From contig OX465582.1 of NCBI GenBank assembly GCA_950022655.1, forward strand, positions 95,246,704-95,310,703: a DNA stretch of 64,000 nt. Reading direction: 5' to 3'. This document shows, piece after piece, positions 21,033-31,120 of the stretch. A model generated the notes under the pieces. The model was given only the letters and a program-made list of their open reading frames with translations, was not told where the DNA came from and did no database searches. Numbering within the stretch: position 1 is the first letter of the stretch; every line of letters starts with the position of its first letter. Source of the DNA: Alentia gelatinosa (Eukaryota > Annelida > Polychaeta > Phyllodocida > Polynoidae). The position numbers were made by a program, and so were the translations under genes.

Positions 21033-21075
21033 GGGGGGGGGGGGGGGTATCCCCCCCCCCCCCCCCCCCCCCCCC
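21033..21075. repeat. G15-TAT-C25 homopolymer hairpin
   Basis: A run of 15 G, then TAT, then 25 C. The arms can pair directly. This tract is prone to slippage and sequencing error. Confidence 0.9.
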
Positions 21076-21349
21076 ATTACACACTTTGCTTACCCCAGTA
21101 CCTGATATACATAGAAACCTGTTTGATATCAGGGTTTATCTTAACTCCAGTTATACTCAGTAGTTGTATAATTTATTTTTTCAATGAAGACTATTACTCC
21201 TTTAAAGTTTGAGTGTCATACATTGAGTCAGTATTTGTGCTATGTTGCTGATATGACCATTGGGTATATTTGGCGGATATATTTATAATATGACAACACC
21301 TCTTCTACTAAACTTCAGATTACTGCTGCTATAGTATCCAACAAGCAAA

Positions 21350-21766
21350 ATGGTTTGGGAACTTTGCAAAGACCAAGGAGAGGCTACCATTGAAGATAGA
21401 TCAACACGCAATACCTTCAGGTTTGAATGGCTGGGCTTAAAAGATAGTCAACAAACCTACTACCATGACTGGCTCCGTAAGCCTAAAGGACTTCCAGGTC
21501 AGGCCTATTGCCGATATTGCAATAAATTCCCAAATTATTCTAAAACAGGGATAACTACAGTAAAACGGCATGCAGAGTCAAAAGACCATATGAAAAGCAA
21601 AAAAATTGTGGAGGTTACCCAGCAATTGCCATCATATATGAACCCTAACTTACAAAGAACACTCAGGACTGACTCTCAACAGCCAGAACTCCCTGAGAAT
21701 ATTGCTAACGTGATCACTGGGCCTAGTACTACACAATCTAAAGTTAATGAACCCAAGAATGTCTGA
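21350..21766 (+). CDS. hAT transposase, N-terminal BED zinc-finger part
   Basis: 138 residues up to a TGA at 21764-21766. A zinc-binding set C54-x2-C57-x16-H74-x5-H80 sits in AYCRYCNK...VKRHAESKDH, the C-C-H-H pattern of BED-type fingers at the N-terminus of many hAT transposases. There it would bind the transposon ends. The ATG has a favourable context (AAAATGG), and an acceptor-like TACTAAACTTCAG lies about 30 bases upstream. The TGA is in the same frame as the following 759-residue frame, and only five sense codons separate TGA from the next ATG. The two were probably once one protein. Readthrough cannot be excluded. Confidence 0.8.
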   Translation: MVWELCKDQGEATIEDRSTRNTFRFEWLGLKDSQQTYYHDWLRKPKGLPGQAYCRYCNKFPNYSKTGITTVKRHAESKDHMKSKKIVEVTQQLPSYMNPNLQRTLRTDSQQPELPENIANVITGPSTTQSKVNEPKNV

Positions 21767-24061
21767 TCTGTAGATAGGAGGATGCATCTAGAGGCAACTG
21801 TCTTGTTATTCATGAAGGAACATAAGTTACACATGACCATGGCCCCACATCTTTTGGAGTTGTGTGAATTCATGGCAAGGGAAAGATCTGTGTTGCCATT
21901 ATTGTCCATGAGTAGACCATCTGCTACATACAAACTGACTCATGGGTTGGGAAAGGCATTGAGAGAGAAACTTTTAGAAGACCTCAGAGCAAATATGTTC
22001 TCAATGAATATTGATGAATGTACTTCAAATGCAAGCAACAGAGTTCTAACTGTTCTCGTACAGTATTATTCCCCAGATGAAGGCTGTGTGGTGTGTAAGC
22101 ACTATTTTTCTGCTGAGGTTTTGTATGTCAATGCTCAAGGTGTGCTGACAGTTCTACTGGATAACCTTAGAAAAGATGGTATTCCACTACAAAATGTAGT
22201 ATCAGTCTTGTCTGATTCAGCAGCCTACATGAGGGGAGTGAATGGTGGCTGTACAACTCTGCTCAAACTCCAGTGCAATAAGATGATAGACATAGGAGGG
22301 GACTCGTGTCATGTCATTCACAACACCATGAAAAGGTTCTGTAAGTGTTTCGGTGGCATAGTTGAAGAACTATGTGATGATCTCTACATAGATATGGACA
22401 TGTCAGTGGATCTGAGAAACCATCTGTCTCTGTTGTGCACAAAGGTTACAAATGAACACTTTCACAAACCAAAGGAAAAGGTTTCTCACAGGTGGGGTTG
22501 TGTGTATAACTGCACTGAGGTTATCTACTCAATGATAACAGGTCTGTCATTGCTCTACTGGATCTGGCTAAAACCTGAGCAAAGGAAAAGTAAGAAGATA
22601 GCAGATCTGTACAAGGAAATTCGACCCAAGAATCTGTCTACTGTTCAACTTGAAATTTTAGAGTCAGTCCATACTGAGGCAGGATCCAAGAGCTTATCCA
22701 AAGCAGGCAAAGCAAAAAAGAGTAGGGTTGCAGAGAAGCTCTGGATATCACGAGATGTAACACTCCTACATATTCTTTGTTACTTGGCCAGACTGAAGAA
22801 GTTTAATGAATATGCAGTAACTTTCCAAAAGAATGCATCCATGATCCATCGCATATATGATGATCAAGAAGATCTACTGAAGTCAGTGATCTCCCAGTTT
22901 ATGGGAGTAGAAGTCATCCAGGAATGCCAGAACAAGTTGAGCTCAATTGACTTTGATGATACAAGCCACTTCTTAAGCAACAAGTACATTGGTATGGGGG
23001 AAAGGTGTAGGAAGTACTATGATGCTATGCCTGTGGACAGTCCTGTAAAAAAGGAATTCATGACAACAATCAAAAGAGCTCTAGTGACAACAGCAAAGTA
23101 CTTAGCCCCTCAGTTAGCCACAAACTCTGTATTAAGACGTGCTTCTGCTCTTGATCCAATCATGCTTGGTCACTCAAAGACTCATATTGAGATGTTGAAG
23201 CTACTGCAGAAGGATTTTCCCAATTTAATTTCACCACAGCAAGAGGATGCTTATGCAGATGAAGTCCGCAGCATTCAGTATTCTAAAGACAAACTGCCAA
23301 AGTACACAACTGACATGGAAGTGGACATTTGGTGGGGTAGTGTTTTCAGAACTGGAATGTATCCCCACCTGACCAAAGTAGTTAAGGCTACTTTAAGTAT
23401 CTTCACTGCCCCAAGGGTTGAACAATGCTTCAGTGAAATGAATGATCTGATCAGTGGTGAGTCAAACAGGACTGGCATAGACTTGTTGAATGCAAGCCTT
23501 ACAGTTTCATACTATCTCAAATGCAAGAAGAATATTAAAAACCAGCCCTACAGATCTGTGTCACTAAATCTTATGCATAGGGAAAACTTTGTTAAAGACC
23601 CAGTTGACTCAAAAATCTGTGGCAAGATGGCCAATGCCCACAGGGCATATGATCTGGAATCAAAAAAGGAAAAAGAGAGGGAAAATACAACCTTAGTATG
23701 TCACCAGAATCCATCTGAAGCTGCTACTAAGAAGAGGCAAAAGATCCAAGAAACACTGGAAGAGTATGCCACAGTAGCTACAAATGACAAAGGACAGATG
23801 CCCCAGTCCATTCCAGTGCTACAAATACACCAAGAAGTAGCCATAATAGACCTATATCTGATATTGCTACCCAACCTAGGACCAAAGGAACTACTAAATC
23901 CAAAGCAGTTTGTAGAAAGTCCAAGCCCAGGTGTACTAGCCAACCTAATTCTATCAGAAAAACTACCCATGCCACTTCCACTAAGAGGCAAAGCACCAGC
24001 AGTTCTATGGGGGCACAAAAAGTCACTAAATCTCCCAGCTCCAGTTCTAATAAGACAGTAA
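21767..24061 (+). CDS. hAT transposase, catalytic and dimerisation part
   Basis: The ATG at 21782 gives 759 residues; the frame is open from just after the upstream TGA. Counting from that ATG, candidate catalytic aspartates are D78 (NIDECTS) and D145 (VLSDSAAYM). Their 67-residue spacing is close to that of Hermes. The insertion-domain RW pair is R237-W238 (VSHRWGC). The acidic residue E547 lies in PRVEQCFSEMND, followed by the C-terminal dimerisation region with the MYPHLTKVVKATLSI and NASLTVSYYL patterns. hAT enzymes cut and paste DNA in the nucleus with 8-bp target duplication. The last 80-90 residues, after about residue 670, look out of frame. The continuous frame is probably disabled but recently so. 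Confidence 0.85.
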   Translation, partial: SVDRRMHLEATVLLFMKEHKLHMTMAPHLLELCEFMARERSVLPLLSMSRPSATYKLTHGLGKALREKLLEDLRANMFSMNIDECTSNASNRVLTVLVQYYSPDEGCVVCKHYFSAEVLYVNAQGVLTVLLDNLRKDGIPLQNVVSVLSDSAAYMRGVNGGCTTLLKLQCNKMIDIGGDSCHVIHNTMKRFCKCFGGIVEELCDDLYIDMDMSVDLRNHLSLLCTKVTNEHFHKPKEKVSHRWGCVYNCTEVIYSMITGLSLLYWIWLKPEQRKSKKIADLYKEIRPKNLSTVQLEILESVHTEAGSKSLSKAGKAKKSRVAEKLWISRDVTLLHILCYLARLKKFNEYAVTFQKNASMIHRIYDDQEDLLKSVISQFMGVEVIQECQNKLSSIDFDDTSHFLSNKYIGMGERCRKYYDAMPVDSPVKKEFMTTIKRALVTTAKYLAPQLATNSVLRRASALDPIMLGHSKTHIEMLKLLQKDFPNLISPQQEDAYADEVRSIQYSKDKLPKYTTDMEVDIWWGSVFRTGMYPHLTKVVKATLSIFTAPRVEQCFSEMNDLISGESNRTGIDLLNASLTVSYYLKCKKNIKNQPYRSVSLNLMHRENFVKDPVDSKICGKMANAHRAYDLESKKEKERENTTLVCHQNPSEAATKKRQKIQETLEEYATVATNDKGQMPQSIPVLQIHQEVAIIDLYLILLPNLGPKELLNPKQFVESPSPGVLANLILSEKLPMPLPLRGKAPAVLWGHKKSLNLPAPVLIRQ

Positions 24062-24228
24062 ATATGATCAGTTCTATGTGGCCTAGGCAAATCAGTAAAA
24101 CTCCTAGCTCTAGTACCAAAAAGACATCCAACATCAGAAATGGAAATACCAACCTTGAAAAGCCTGGGCCCCTTGGTATTCGCAGGCACAAGGATAATAG
24201 TAATGCTACCAGGCCCAGCCAGCACTAA
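23788..24228 (+). pseudogene. Frameshifted C-terminal tail of the hAT transposase
   Basis: A second + strand frame opens just after a TGA at 23785-23787 and runs to TAA at 24226-24228. It is rich in Ser, Thr, Lys and Arg (for example TKRQSTSSS and KSPSSSSNKT), the composition expected of a disordered basic tail. The frame now continuing the main ORF is rich in Pro and Leu. A net one-base loss (or two-base gain) between about 23788 and 23814 would explain the switch. Confidence 0.55.
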
Positions 24229-24542
24229 TGATTTCCAATCCCATCAGTGTTAGCACAAAAAGAAACTACAAAAGCAAAACTAGTAAAGAAAAGAGAAAAA
24301 GAAGAAAAAGGTATGTGAAGTCATAACCTTGATATACACTGATGTTTTCGTGAACAGGCTGTGTCACATATTTTTAAATTTAAAACACTGGTTTCTAATT
24401 CATTTGAAAATCGTCAAGTTACATGTCATGTATTACCTATACCATTGGCTACAGTGTGTAGCTATGCAAACATGATTAGGTAGGGACTTCATGCATAGCA
24501 AAGGTTTGTAGGATTTTTTTCCAACCCCAACTGGCATCCCTG

Positions 24543-24590
24543 CAATGATATATAGATCTATATGAAGACCCTTTTCTCTATGGCAATGAG
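24543..24590 (+). mobile_element. GGATC MITE, right continuation beyond the hAT element
   Basis: ATGAAGACCCTTTTCTCT matches the GGATC MITE sequence expected after GGATCGTACATGA at 19970-19987. The rest of the MITE is lost in a T-rich tract. Confidence 0.45.
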
Positions 24591-24607
24591 ACCTTTTTTT
24601 CTTTTTC

Positions 24608-24735
24608 TTTTTTTAATCATCTTTGCTGTCGACTAAACAGCAGTAGTTCTTCCAAGTAAATCCATACATAAGAAAATATACCTTGATGTACCCGGAAATC
24701 ATAAAGATACATATGTTCATTGTCTCTTCTGTAAT
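24608..24735 (+). repeat. Dispersed repeat, copy 2
   Basis: A diverged relative of 16505-16640. It shares the order CATCTTTGC, TCTTCCAAG, AATCCATACATAA and ATGTTCATT. Confidence 0.35.
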
Positions 24736-24748
24736 AAGCGGTATATTG

Positions 24749-25034
24749 AGAAAGAAATTGATGAGTGTTTGGTCTGTGTCCACGTTCACCATCGAGTTTG
24801 GAGTGCGCAGTAATATAAACGAAGCGACAGCCGAGTGAATATTCTGAAGCACTCCAAATAAGATGGTGAACAGGGACTCAAACCAAGCACGAATATGTTT
24901 CTGATTTTATCTTAGCCAGCAAATATCTATCTGTTTTATCACCCGTTGAGTATGAGTTACCGTTCTCGCAAGCCCGTTGAGAACGAGTTCCTAATGTTAA
25001 GCCTATGGACGTTCTTCGCCGATTAGATATAACC
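24749..25034 (-). mobile_element. Helentron-like foldback element, family Hel-F
   Basis: The hairpin runs from GAAATTGATGAGTGTTTGG to CAAACCAAGCACGAATATG, with the apex ACGAAGCGACAGCCGAGTG. The module from TTATCTTAGCC to GTTAAGCCTATGGACGTT follows. The last 15 bases of the module are replaced by sequence shared with 58580-58600. Confidence 0.65.
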
Positions 25035-25039
25035 TAAGT

Positions 25040-25210
25040 CGAAACACTGTTTCCTCGAGACCAACGGACTGTGTGCGTCAACTTAATTCAACATTTATGG
25101 ATGGCTAATACTGTCTTAACGAACGAACTTAAAAATTATTAAACGATAACCCTTGTACGAGGTACAGTAAAAGGTCTTTATGTACGATCCTAGATTATTC
25201 AACGGGCCCC
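25040..25210 (-). mobile_element. GGATC MITE fragment
   Basis: It contains CTTAATTCAAC, AACGATAACCCTTGTAC and the terminal TACGATCCTAGATTATTC in inverse order to the 2496 copy. Confidence 0.6.
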
Positions 25211-25320
25211 AGGCTGGCCACTTTGGCACTGAGCCAGCCTGTCGTGACTGACTAGTAGCCACCCACCCACCCCCTACCCACACCACCCCCGTGTACCACC
25301 ACCTCTGGATCTCTCTATAG

Positions 25321-25793
25321 GCCCGTTTCCATTGGCCGACGAAGATTGCTTAGATTTTTTGAGTAACACAGAAAGTCTGTCGGTGGTGCCACTGACTGTG
25401 CATCGGTATAGAAAAATCGCTGAGGGTATTAGATTTCACTCAGTGACCAAGCTTTCACTCAGTGGTGGGTGGTGCCACATTGCATAATCTAAGCAGAAAA
25501 TGTTGTGGGGCATTTCACGACCTTGGTTGTTTCCATTGACCGATATTGGGTCCACAGTGCCAAAGTACTGCTGACCCAAAATCGGTCAATGGAAACGACC
25601 CAGCTCGTGAAACGACCCACGACTTTTTCTGCTTAGATTATGCAATGTGGCACCACCCACCACTGAGTGAAATCATGGTCACTCAGTGAAATCTGCTACC
25701 CTTCTATATCGACACACAGTCAGTGGCACCACCGACAGACTTCCTGGGCAACACAAAAATCTACACAAAGTTTGTCGGCCAATGGAAACGGGC
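25321..25793. mobile_element. 470-bp near-perfect foldback element
   Basis: Two arms of about 235 bp run from GCCCGTTTCCATTGGCCGAC to GTCGGCCAATGGAAACGGGC, around a short centre near 25557 (AAAGTACTGC). Inner landmarks pair: GTGGTGCCACATTGCATAAT with its complement, and TTTCCATTGACCGAT with ATCGGTCAATGGAAA. No transposase. Half copies lie at 2793 and 56695. Superfamily unknown. Confidence 0.8.
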
Positions 25794-25796
25794 TGT

Positions 25797-26172
25797 AAGC
25801 GTACACACACGACTTCGGGGAATTCCAGCAGCCAGGGACAACTGTCGGGCATGGAGTCATGTAACCTAGTAACCCGGCTAGGATCGCTCGCTCATCGCAC
25901 AGTAGAGAGGTCTCGCCGCGTTGAGTACACACAGACACACCAAATTGGCCGCGCTTTTGTTGTCCCTTTCTGGTTTTTCTGTGGCGACTGGGTGGGTCTG
26001 GTGTGGATTATAGTGGCGTGTGATGATGTCAGGTTCACCTTTACATCATAGATGGTGTTTTTCCCGGTCATAGCTGTCAATAGAAGCGGGTAGTTTCACC
26101 TGTATACGCCTAGAAACGTATTTTGTGTATGCAGGCACCTATCTAGCAACCGTCACCCATTCATCACCCAAC
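25797..26172. other. No gene recognised
   Basis: The 121-residue + strand frame starting at 25686 begins inside the foldback and has no recognisable domain, so I do not call it a gene. Confidence 0.4.
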
Positions 26173-26177
26173 CTTTT

Positions 26178-26392
26178 ATCTCACTCACCCCTGGTATTTT
26201 TGTACCATGGGCTTAACATTGGGAACTCGTTCTCCATGCCCCTACCAGTATTGCATTCCGTTATCCATTGTCTATATCCTGTGTGTCTTCCATTCTTTTA
26301 GTGTGTACAGAGGTGAGATAAAAACAGAAAGCAACTCGTTTTGATCAATTTTTCTCTGCTTTTGACCAAAACTTGATGGTTTCCTCTTTAGT
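26178..26392 (+). mobile_element. Helentron-like foldback element, family Hel-G
   Basis: It starts ATCTCACTCACCCCTGG, with the core CATGGGCTTAACATTGGGAA and the 3' subTIR GAGGTGAGATAAA. The hairpin is shortened to TTTTGATCAA...TTTTGACCAAAAC. Confidence 0.65.
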
Positions 26393-26699
26393 TATCATCT
26401 ACAGTATAAGTATAGAATGATAAATCCTTCTATCACTGCTGCTCGGCCCAAGGACAATTTCTTAACAATATCAAACGTTTCATCATTAGGATGAGACTTG
26501 ATCCGGATTCGTTCTTGCTGAAGGCAGCAAAAAAAGGCAGCCAAATAAAGGCAGCCAAAAAAATATATACATGTTAGACATTTCAGAATAAGTATTTTAT
26601 AGATATATCATAATGGAGTGAAGCCACAGGCAACAACAATGATTTCATGATATTTTCACATGTGCATTTACACCAGCCAATTATTGCTGAGAGATTTCG

Positions 26700-27512
26700 T
26701 TTTAGTACAGAATCTCAGCAGGATTTGTCTCAGACAAACACCCTATGAGGTACATGAATGCCACCGTGTGAATCTCACTTAAAGTTTAAATGAAAAGAAT
26801 GTGTTCGAGTACAGAATCTCATCAGGATTTGTCTCAGACAAACACCCTGTGAGGTACGCGAATCACATCGTGTGAATCTCACTTTAGACGAAGATATTGT
26901 GTTTGAGTACAAAATCTCAGCAGTATTTGTCTGAGACAAACACTCTGTGAGGTACACAAATCCCACCGTGTGAATCTCACTTTAGACCAAGATATTGTCT
27001 TTGACTACAGAATCTCAGCAGGATTTGTCTGAGACAAACACCCTGTGAGGTACATAAATCCCACCGTGTGAATCTCACTTTAGACGAAGATATTGTGTTT
27101 GAGTACAAAATCTCAGCAGGATTTGATTCAGACAAACACCCTGTGAGGTACAAAAATTTCAGGGTGTGAATCCCACTTTACAGGGGAAAAACATGTCTCA
27201 GGGAAATGGAACACTACGATTTAGACGAAGAGACTGTCTTCGAGTACAGAATCTCAGCAGGATTTGTCTCAGACAGACACCCTTTGAGGTACATGAATCC
27301 CACCGTGTGAATCCCTCTTAAAATTTGAATGAATAGAATGTGTTCGAGTACAGAATCTCAGCAGGATTTGTCTCAGGCAATTACCCTGTGAGGTATGTGA
27401 ATCCCACCATGTGAATCCCTCTTAAAATTTAAATGAAGATATTGTGTTTGAGTACAGAATCTCAGCAGGATTTGTCTGAGACAAACACCCTGTGAGGTAC
27501 ATGAATCCCACC
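26700..27512 (+). repeat. Satellite-like tandem array, about 98-104-bp unit
   Basis: Eight units each begin near AGAATCTCAGCAGGATTTG, at about 26708, 26812, 26910, 27008, 27106, 27247, 27351 and 27454. Most then carry GACAAACACCCTGTGAGGTA and CCACCGTGTGAATC. The fifth interval is 141 because of inserted sequence at about 27180-27225. The period is not a multiple of three, so reverse-strand frames across units are incidental. Confidence 0.9.
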
Positions 27513-27536
27513 GAACCTGAGGACCTGCACACTGAA

Positions 27537-27914
27537 GGGTGGCGTCCACCAACCATGACAAGTCTACGACAAGCGCCGACAAGACAGTTCCAATCGGTGC
27601 TTGTCGCAGCCTTGTCGTAAGAAGGTGGGCTTTACAACAACGTTGACGGGGCATGTCGGGAAGTGCACGCTCCACCAAAATTAACTATCGTAGACCTCTG
27701 CGACACGCTCCTGACACGCAATGACAGAATTGTCGGAAGGCCCCCAACAAGCTTCCCAGTCGCAGCCTGTCATGGCCTTGTTGTAGACTCTTTTCGGGAA
27801 CTGGGGTCCACCAACCACGACAAGGCTACGACATGTCCTCCAATCGAAGGCCTGTCGTGGACCTTGTCGGAATGCCATTGTCGTAGGCTTGTCGTGGTTG
27901 GTGGACGCCCGCCT
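27537..27914. mobile_element. TIR foldback element, GCGTCCACCAACCA ends
   Basis: The left end GGCGTCCACCAACCATGAC and the right end CGTGGTTGGTGGACGCC are inverted repeats. A further copy of TCCACCAACCACGACAAG lies inside at 27808. The interior is rich in GACAAG/CTTGTC, giving nested hairpins. Non-coding. Confidence 0.65.
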
Positions 27915-28715
27915 TAACAGTGCCACCCCCAGGACCGACTCCCTGCCGTCGTTATCGGAACCCTTCTTGCCTCCGGTGGCCTCGGCTCCCCGGCCACTGT
28001 CGATCAACTCGACTTTGACAAAACGTCGCAGCTAAGTTACCCTTGTCGAGAAGCAAATGGATCGATATCGATTGCACACGCCGGGCCTATCTGACCCCAC
28101 ATGGCCTCTCAGCACCGGAAGTGCAGCCAATCAGAGTAAAAGATGTGACTGGTCACAACGGAATTGCATTAGTTGTAGCCAGTAGGTTGTGGGGGGAGAG
28201 TGAAGCAGCCGTGTGTGCTTTTGGGAATGATAGCTTCAAATTGGCTTATTTTGCTTGCCGGTTGGAAATGGATTTCAGCTCTTAATTTTTTCTTGGTATT
28301 TAGATAAAGACCTCAGCACTAGGCTGTCTTTCACGGGGGTGTCTTTCGGTGTGCCTCCATAATCCCCCACTTTGATCTTGGTGGTCAGTTTACTGGCCCA
28401 GAATAAACCATGGCTGGCTGCGGTCTCCTAGCATTTTCTGTCAACATGGTTTTGTCATTTCGGTTCCTGTGATCATACATTACTGATTACATGGTGGTGG
28501 AGGAAAAGGCACGCCTCCCGCCGCTGTGAATAAATGCTAGCATTTCACGTGGACAACTGAGCCAACTCGCTGCCAGACTCCACCGCAAAGAAACTCTGAG
28601 TATGCATGCACTACAAGAGATCCGTCTTATAGATTTGGTCAAACCATGGACATAGACCTATAGGCTGGGGTCGGCAGGCAGATTTCCCTCATTTTCAGAC
28701 ATGTAAAAACTCAGA
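27915..28715. other. No gene recognised
   Basis: Short frames only. No element ends found. Confidence 0.4.
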
Positions 28716-28719
28716 ATAC

Positions 28720-29250
28720 AGATTGTAGGTTAATTTCTTCATTAAGTGTTATTTAGAGGTAATTATTTGCAGTTTCCACCTATGCAATATGCCAGAAATG
28801 CAATAATTTAAGAAAATCATGTCTTTAGTCCTGTTTTTTGACTAATTGTTATCTGTTATAATGCTCAGGAAATATTTATCACAGCCTGTCAATATAGGTA
28901 TCATTATATAATATTATATATATCTATATAATCGTCTCGTGATAACTAAGAAGATAGGATGTTTATTTCTATCGGTCATGGCGATAGATTTTTCTTGAAA
29001 GCACCCTGAAAACATGCAGGTAATATGTTATAGTGTTCTTCACCTCACAAATTCTGATGCTCAATATACAACAGGACACCTTAGCCATGTCATAGGTATA
29101 TGACATGTATACCAACAAATAGGCCTAGGTTTTAGGTTTTTAACGATGTTTCGTTCATAAAAATCGGCCTGTTATTCACAACACAAGAGCAATTTGCATT
29201 TTTCAAGTTAGAAAAGAAATAGTATTTTGTCCCATATAAAACCCACAGGA
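28720..29250 (-). mobile_element. Diverged, partial copy of the 860-bp TIR element
   Basis: Inverted relative to 10075-10933. Shared blocks include CTCAGGAAATATTTATCAC, AGGTATCATT, CTAAGAAGATAGG and AATTTGCATTTTTCAAGTT. The surviving end (ATATAAAACCCACAGGATTA) is a decayed version of the terminal repeat. Confidence 0.55.
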
Positions 29251-29375
29251 TTACAGTGGATAAGGTGTGAAACAGAGGTGTCAAAGCGGCGCCGCCGTCA
29301 GCTAAGGTGTTAACTGGAGAACAATAGCGAGGCAATCATAGGTAGGCTAGCAGCAGTGTGTTTCTAATCCAGGTC

Positions 29376-29533
29376 TAGACTAGCTACAGTCCCTGTATCC
29401 TATGGTCACCCCTCCACCTACGCTAACCCTCCTTGCCGGGGATACAGGACCAGTCAGAGGAAGGGTACATATTGTAGTGTATTTAATTTGAGTACTTTTT
29501 AAATATTCATAATCAAAGACTTGAGCAAGTCTA
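29376..29533 (+). mobile_element. Mutator-like MITE, short copy
   Basis: The ends TAGACTAGCTACAGTCCC and AAAGACTTGAGCAAGTCTA match the family. A clear 9-bp duplication is not visible here. Confidence 0.65.
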
Positions 29534-29640
29534 GGTCAAACCCAAAGTAAGTCTAATAGAGCATAGACCATTAAACTACCCAAACAGACAAACAAAACAT
29601 GCACTACAAGGAATTGTGACTCTCATTTTTTAATGACTAA
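29534..29640 (+). repeat. SINE-tail-like sequence
   Basis: AAACCCAAAGTAAGTCTAAT is followed by CATTAAACTACCCAAACAG and ACAAACAAAAC. Similar stretches lie at 39090 and 54340. Confidence 0.35.
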
Positions 29641-29702
29641 ATCCACTATCCTCCCAGATCTTTCGCGGCGCTAGCGCTTACTAATCTCTGCCTCAACCTA
29701 TT

Positions 29703-29893
29703 GACGTCACACAGCGAAACTACGTACTGGACGCCTATGGAGTATAGTAGAAAAATACTCAATGGAGTTGATGTCACACATTTTAGCCAATAAGTCAGTG
29801 ATAGTGATGAGATAAAATATGGGATTACTCCGCAACTAAAGCTCCTGGCATATTGTCAGTGGCTATGGATCTCGGTGCAGTTCCTTATTAATA
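29703..29893 (+). mobile_element. Hel-E foldback element, shortened
   Basis: A remnant module ends with GATGAGATAAAA. The hairpin right part (GCTCCTGGCATATTGTCAG, GGCTATGGATCTCGGTGCAG) follows, matching Hel-E at 15734 in inverse orientation. The hairpin left arm is mostly lost. Confidence 0.5.
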
Positions 29894-30150
29894 CCACCTA
29901 CATCCTATATTATCACCCAGATTTCTATGTAGGGCGTCCCTTCAATCACGCATGCGTCCTGAAGGCACGTGACCGTGGAGGTGACAGGTCTGTGACGTCA
30001 TTCGGTCGTCTGCGGTCTTTGTCTGAACTAAAGTGAGGCGCCTCACATCCTGCTGGTGTCGACCACGTCCGGCTGGGGGCGCTCGGGCTCAGATCTATGA
30101 TGTGAACTCAAACTGGCCAGACACCTTTTGTTTGTCGTTGTGTGTAAGAA

Positions 30151-30861
30151 GACTGGAGAACTCAACCTGTAAAAAACTGAACTAGACCTGTAATGTACTG
30201 GACCTGTAACAAACTGGACCCGTAACGAACTTGACCCATCACAAGAACTGGACCCATAACGAACTTGATCCATTAGAAGAACTCAACCCGTGACATACTA
30301 GATCCATTCGAAGAACTCGACCTGTAACGAACTGAACCCGTAAAGTGCTAGACCCATTAGAAGATCTCGACCTGTAACGATCTGGACCCATTAGAAGAAC
30401 TCAACCCATTAGAAAAAAATCAACTCATGACGATTTCGCCCATTAGAAGAACTTGACTCGTAAAAATCTCGACCAGTAATGAACTCGACCTTAAATCATA
30501 TAAACTTTCTCTTATTAATACAACTATGGAAGAATTCCATACTTAGTAGTAAATATGGTATCTTGGCTTTAAATGTGGTCTTCTCTGGGGAAGAAAACAA
30601 ACAGAAAAACCTTCCCCTAACCTTAACCCTAACCCTATCCTCAACCCAAACCCTAGCCCTAACCATAACCATATCCCGAACTGGACTTGTTTTTTTTTTA
30701 AATCTGCTGGTTCATTTGCCTAAAGGTTAACCAGTCAGACCTTTCCTTTTATATGAAACTGTCTAAAAACGAGTGAACTTCGTGGGTCGAAAACTCTAAA
30801 ACTGGTCGAGTTCTCCTGACAGCTATGGGTCGAATTCGTTTCGGGCCGAGTTCTACAGTAA
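30151..30861 (-). mobile_element. TIR element with telomere-like core, copy 1
   Basis: It is bounded by ACTGGAGAACTCAACC and GAGTTCTACAGTA. The left flank of the core carries a long series of diverged ACTCGACCCGTAA-type units, and the right flank carries the inverse GGTCGAGTTCTCC. The core at 30611-30676 is a run of CCCTAA variants. An adjacent shared tract (TGGTCTTCTCTGGGGAAGAA) also occurs in copies 2 and 3 in inverse. Confidence 0.7.
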
Positions 30862-31120
30862 CCAGTAACCAGAGTACGTATTGAACATTTCGACATGTTT
30901 GAAGTATGACATCAGACTAGGGGTCTGTGTAGTACCGACACATTCCATCCAGAGTCTACATCATCCCAACCAATCCCACATATCACATACACAATGCACT
31001 ACATTCCTCCAAACACTGTGGTTTTATACTTGAACCCTCTACATACATAACAAAACTCAGCCTTATAGTCGTTAGCTTGAAAGATTCACATGGTTTTGTA
31101 ATGGGATATCAAATACTAAT

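Larger units (their letters stand above)
19992..24542 (+). mobile_element. hAT transposon, 4.55 kb, near-complete
   Basis: The terminal inverted repeats CAGGGATGCCAGTT (19992-20005) and AACTGGCATCCCTG (24529-24542) enclose a + strand hAT transposase reading region. The flanking octamers CATGATAA and CAATGATA are related but offset, consistent with an 8-bp duplication altered by small indels. The element landed inside a GGATC MITE. About 1.35 kb of non-coding sequence precedes the first ATG and contains a small foldback at 20493 and a G-run/C-run pair at 21033-21075. One stop codon and one frameshift suggest it is no longer fully functional. Confidence 0.85.

Noticed and set aside
23701..24225. 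174- and 137-residue minus-strand ORFs
   Set aside because: Antisense shadows of the Ser/Lys-rich transposase tail.
25686..26051. 121-residue + strand ORF
   Set aside because: Begins inside the 25321-25793 hairpin and has no recognisable domain.
26775..27678. Minus-strand frames with recurring SQGVCLRQIL-like segments
   Set aside because: They read across a tandem array whose period is not a multiple of three, so the repetition is DNA-level, not protein-level.
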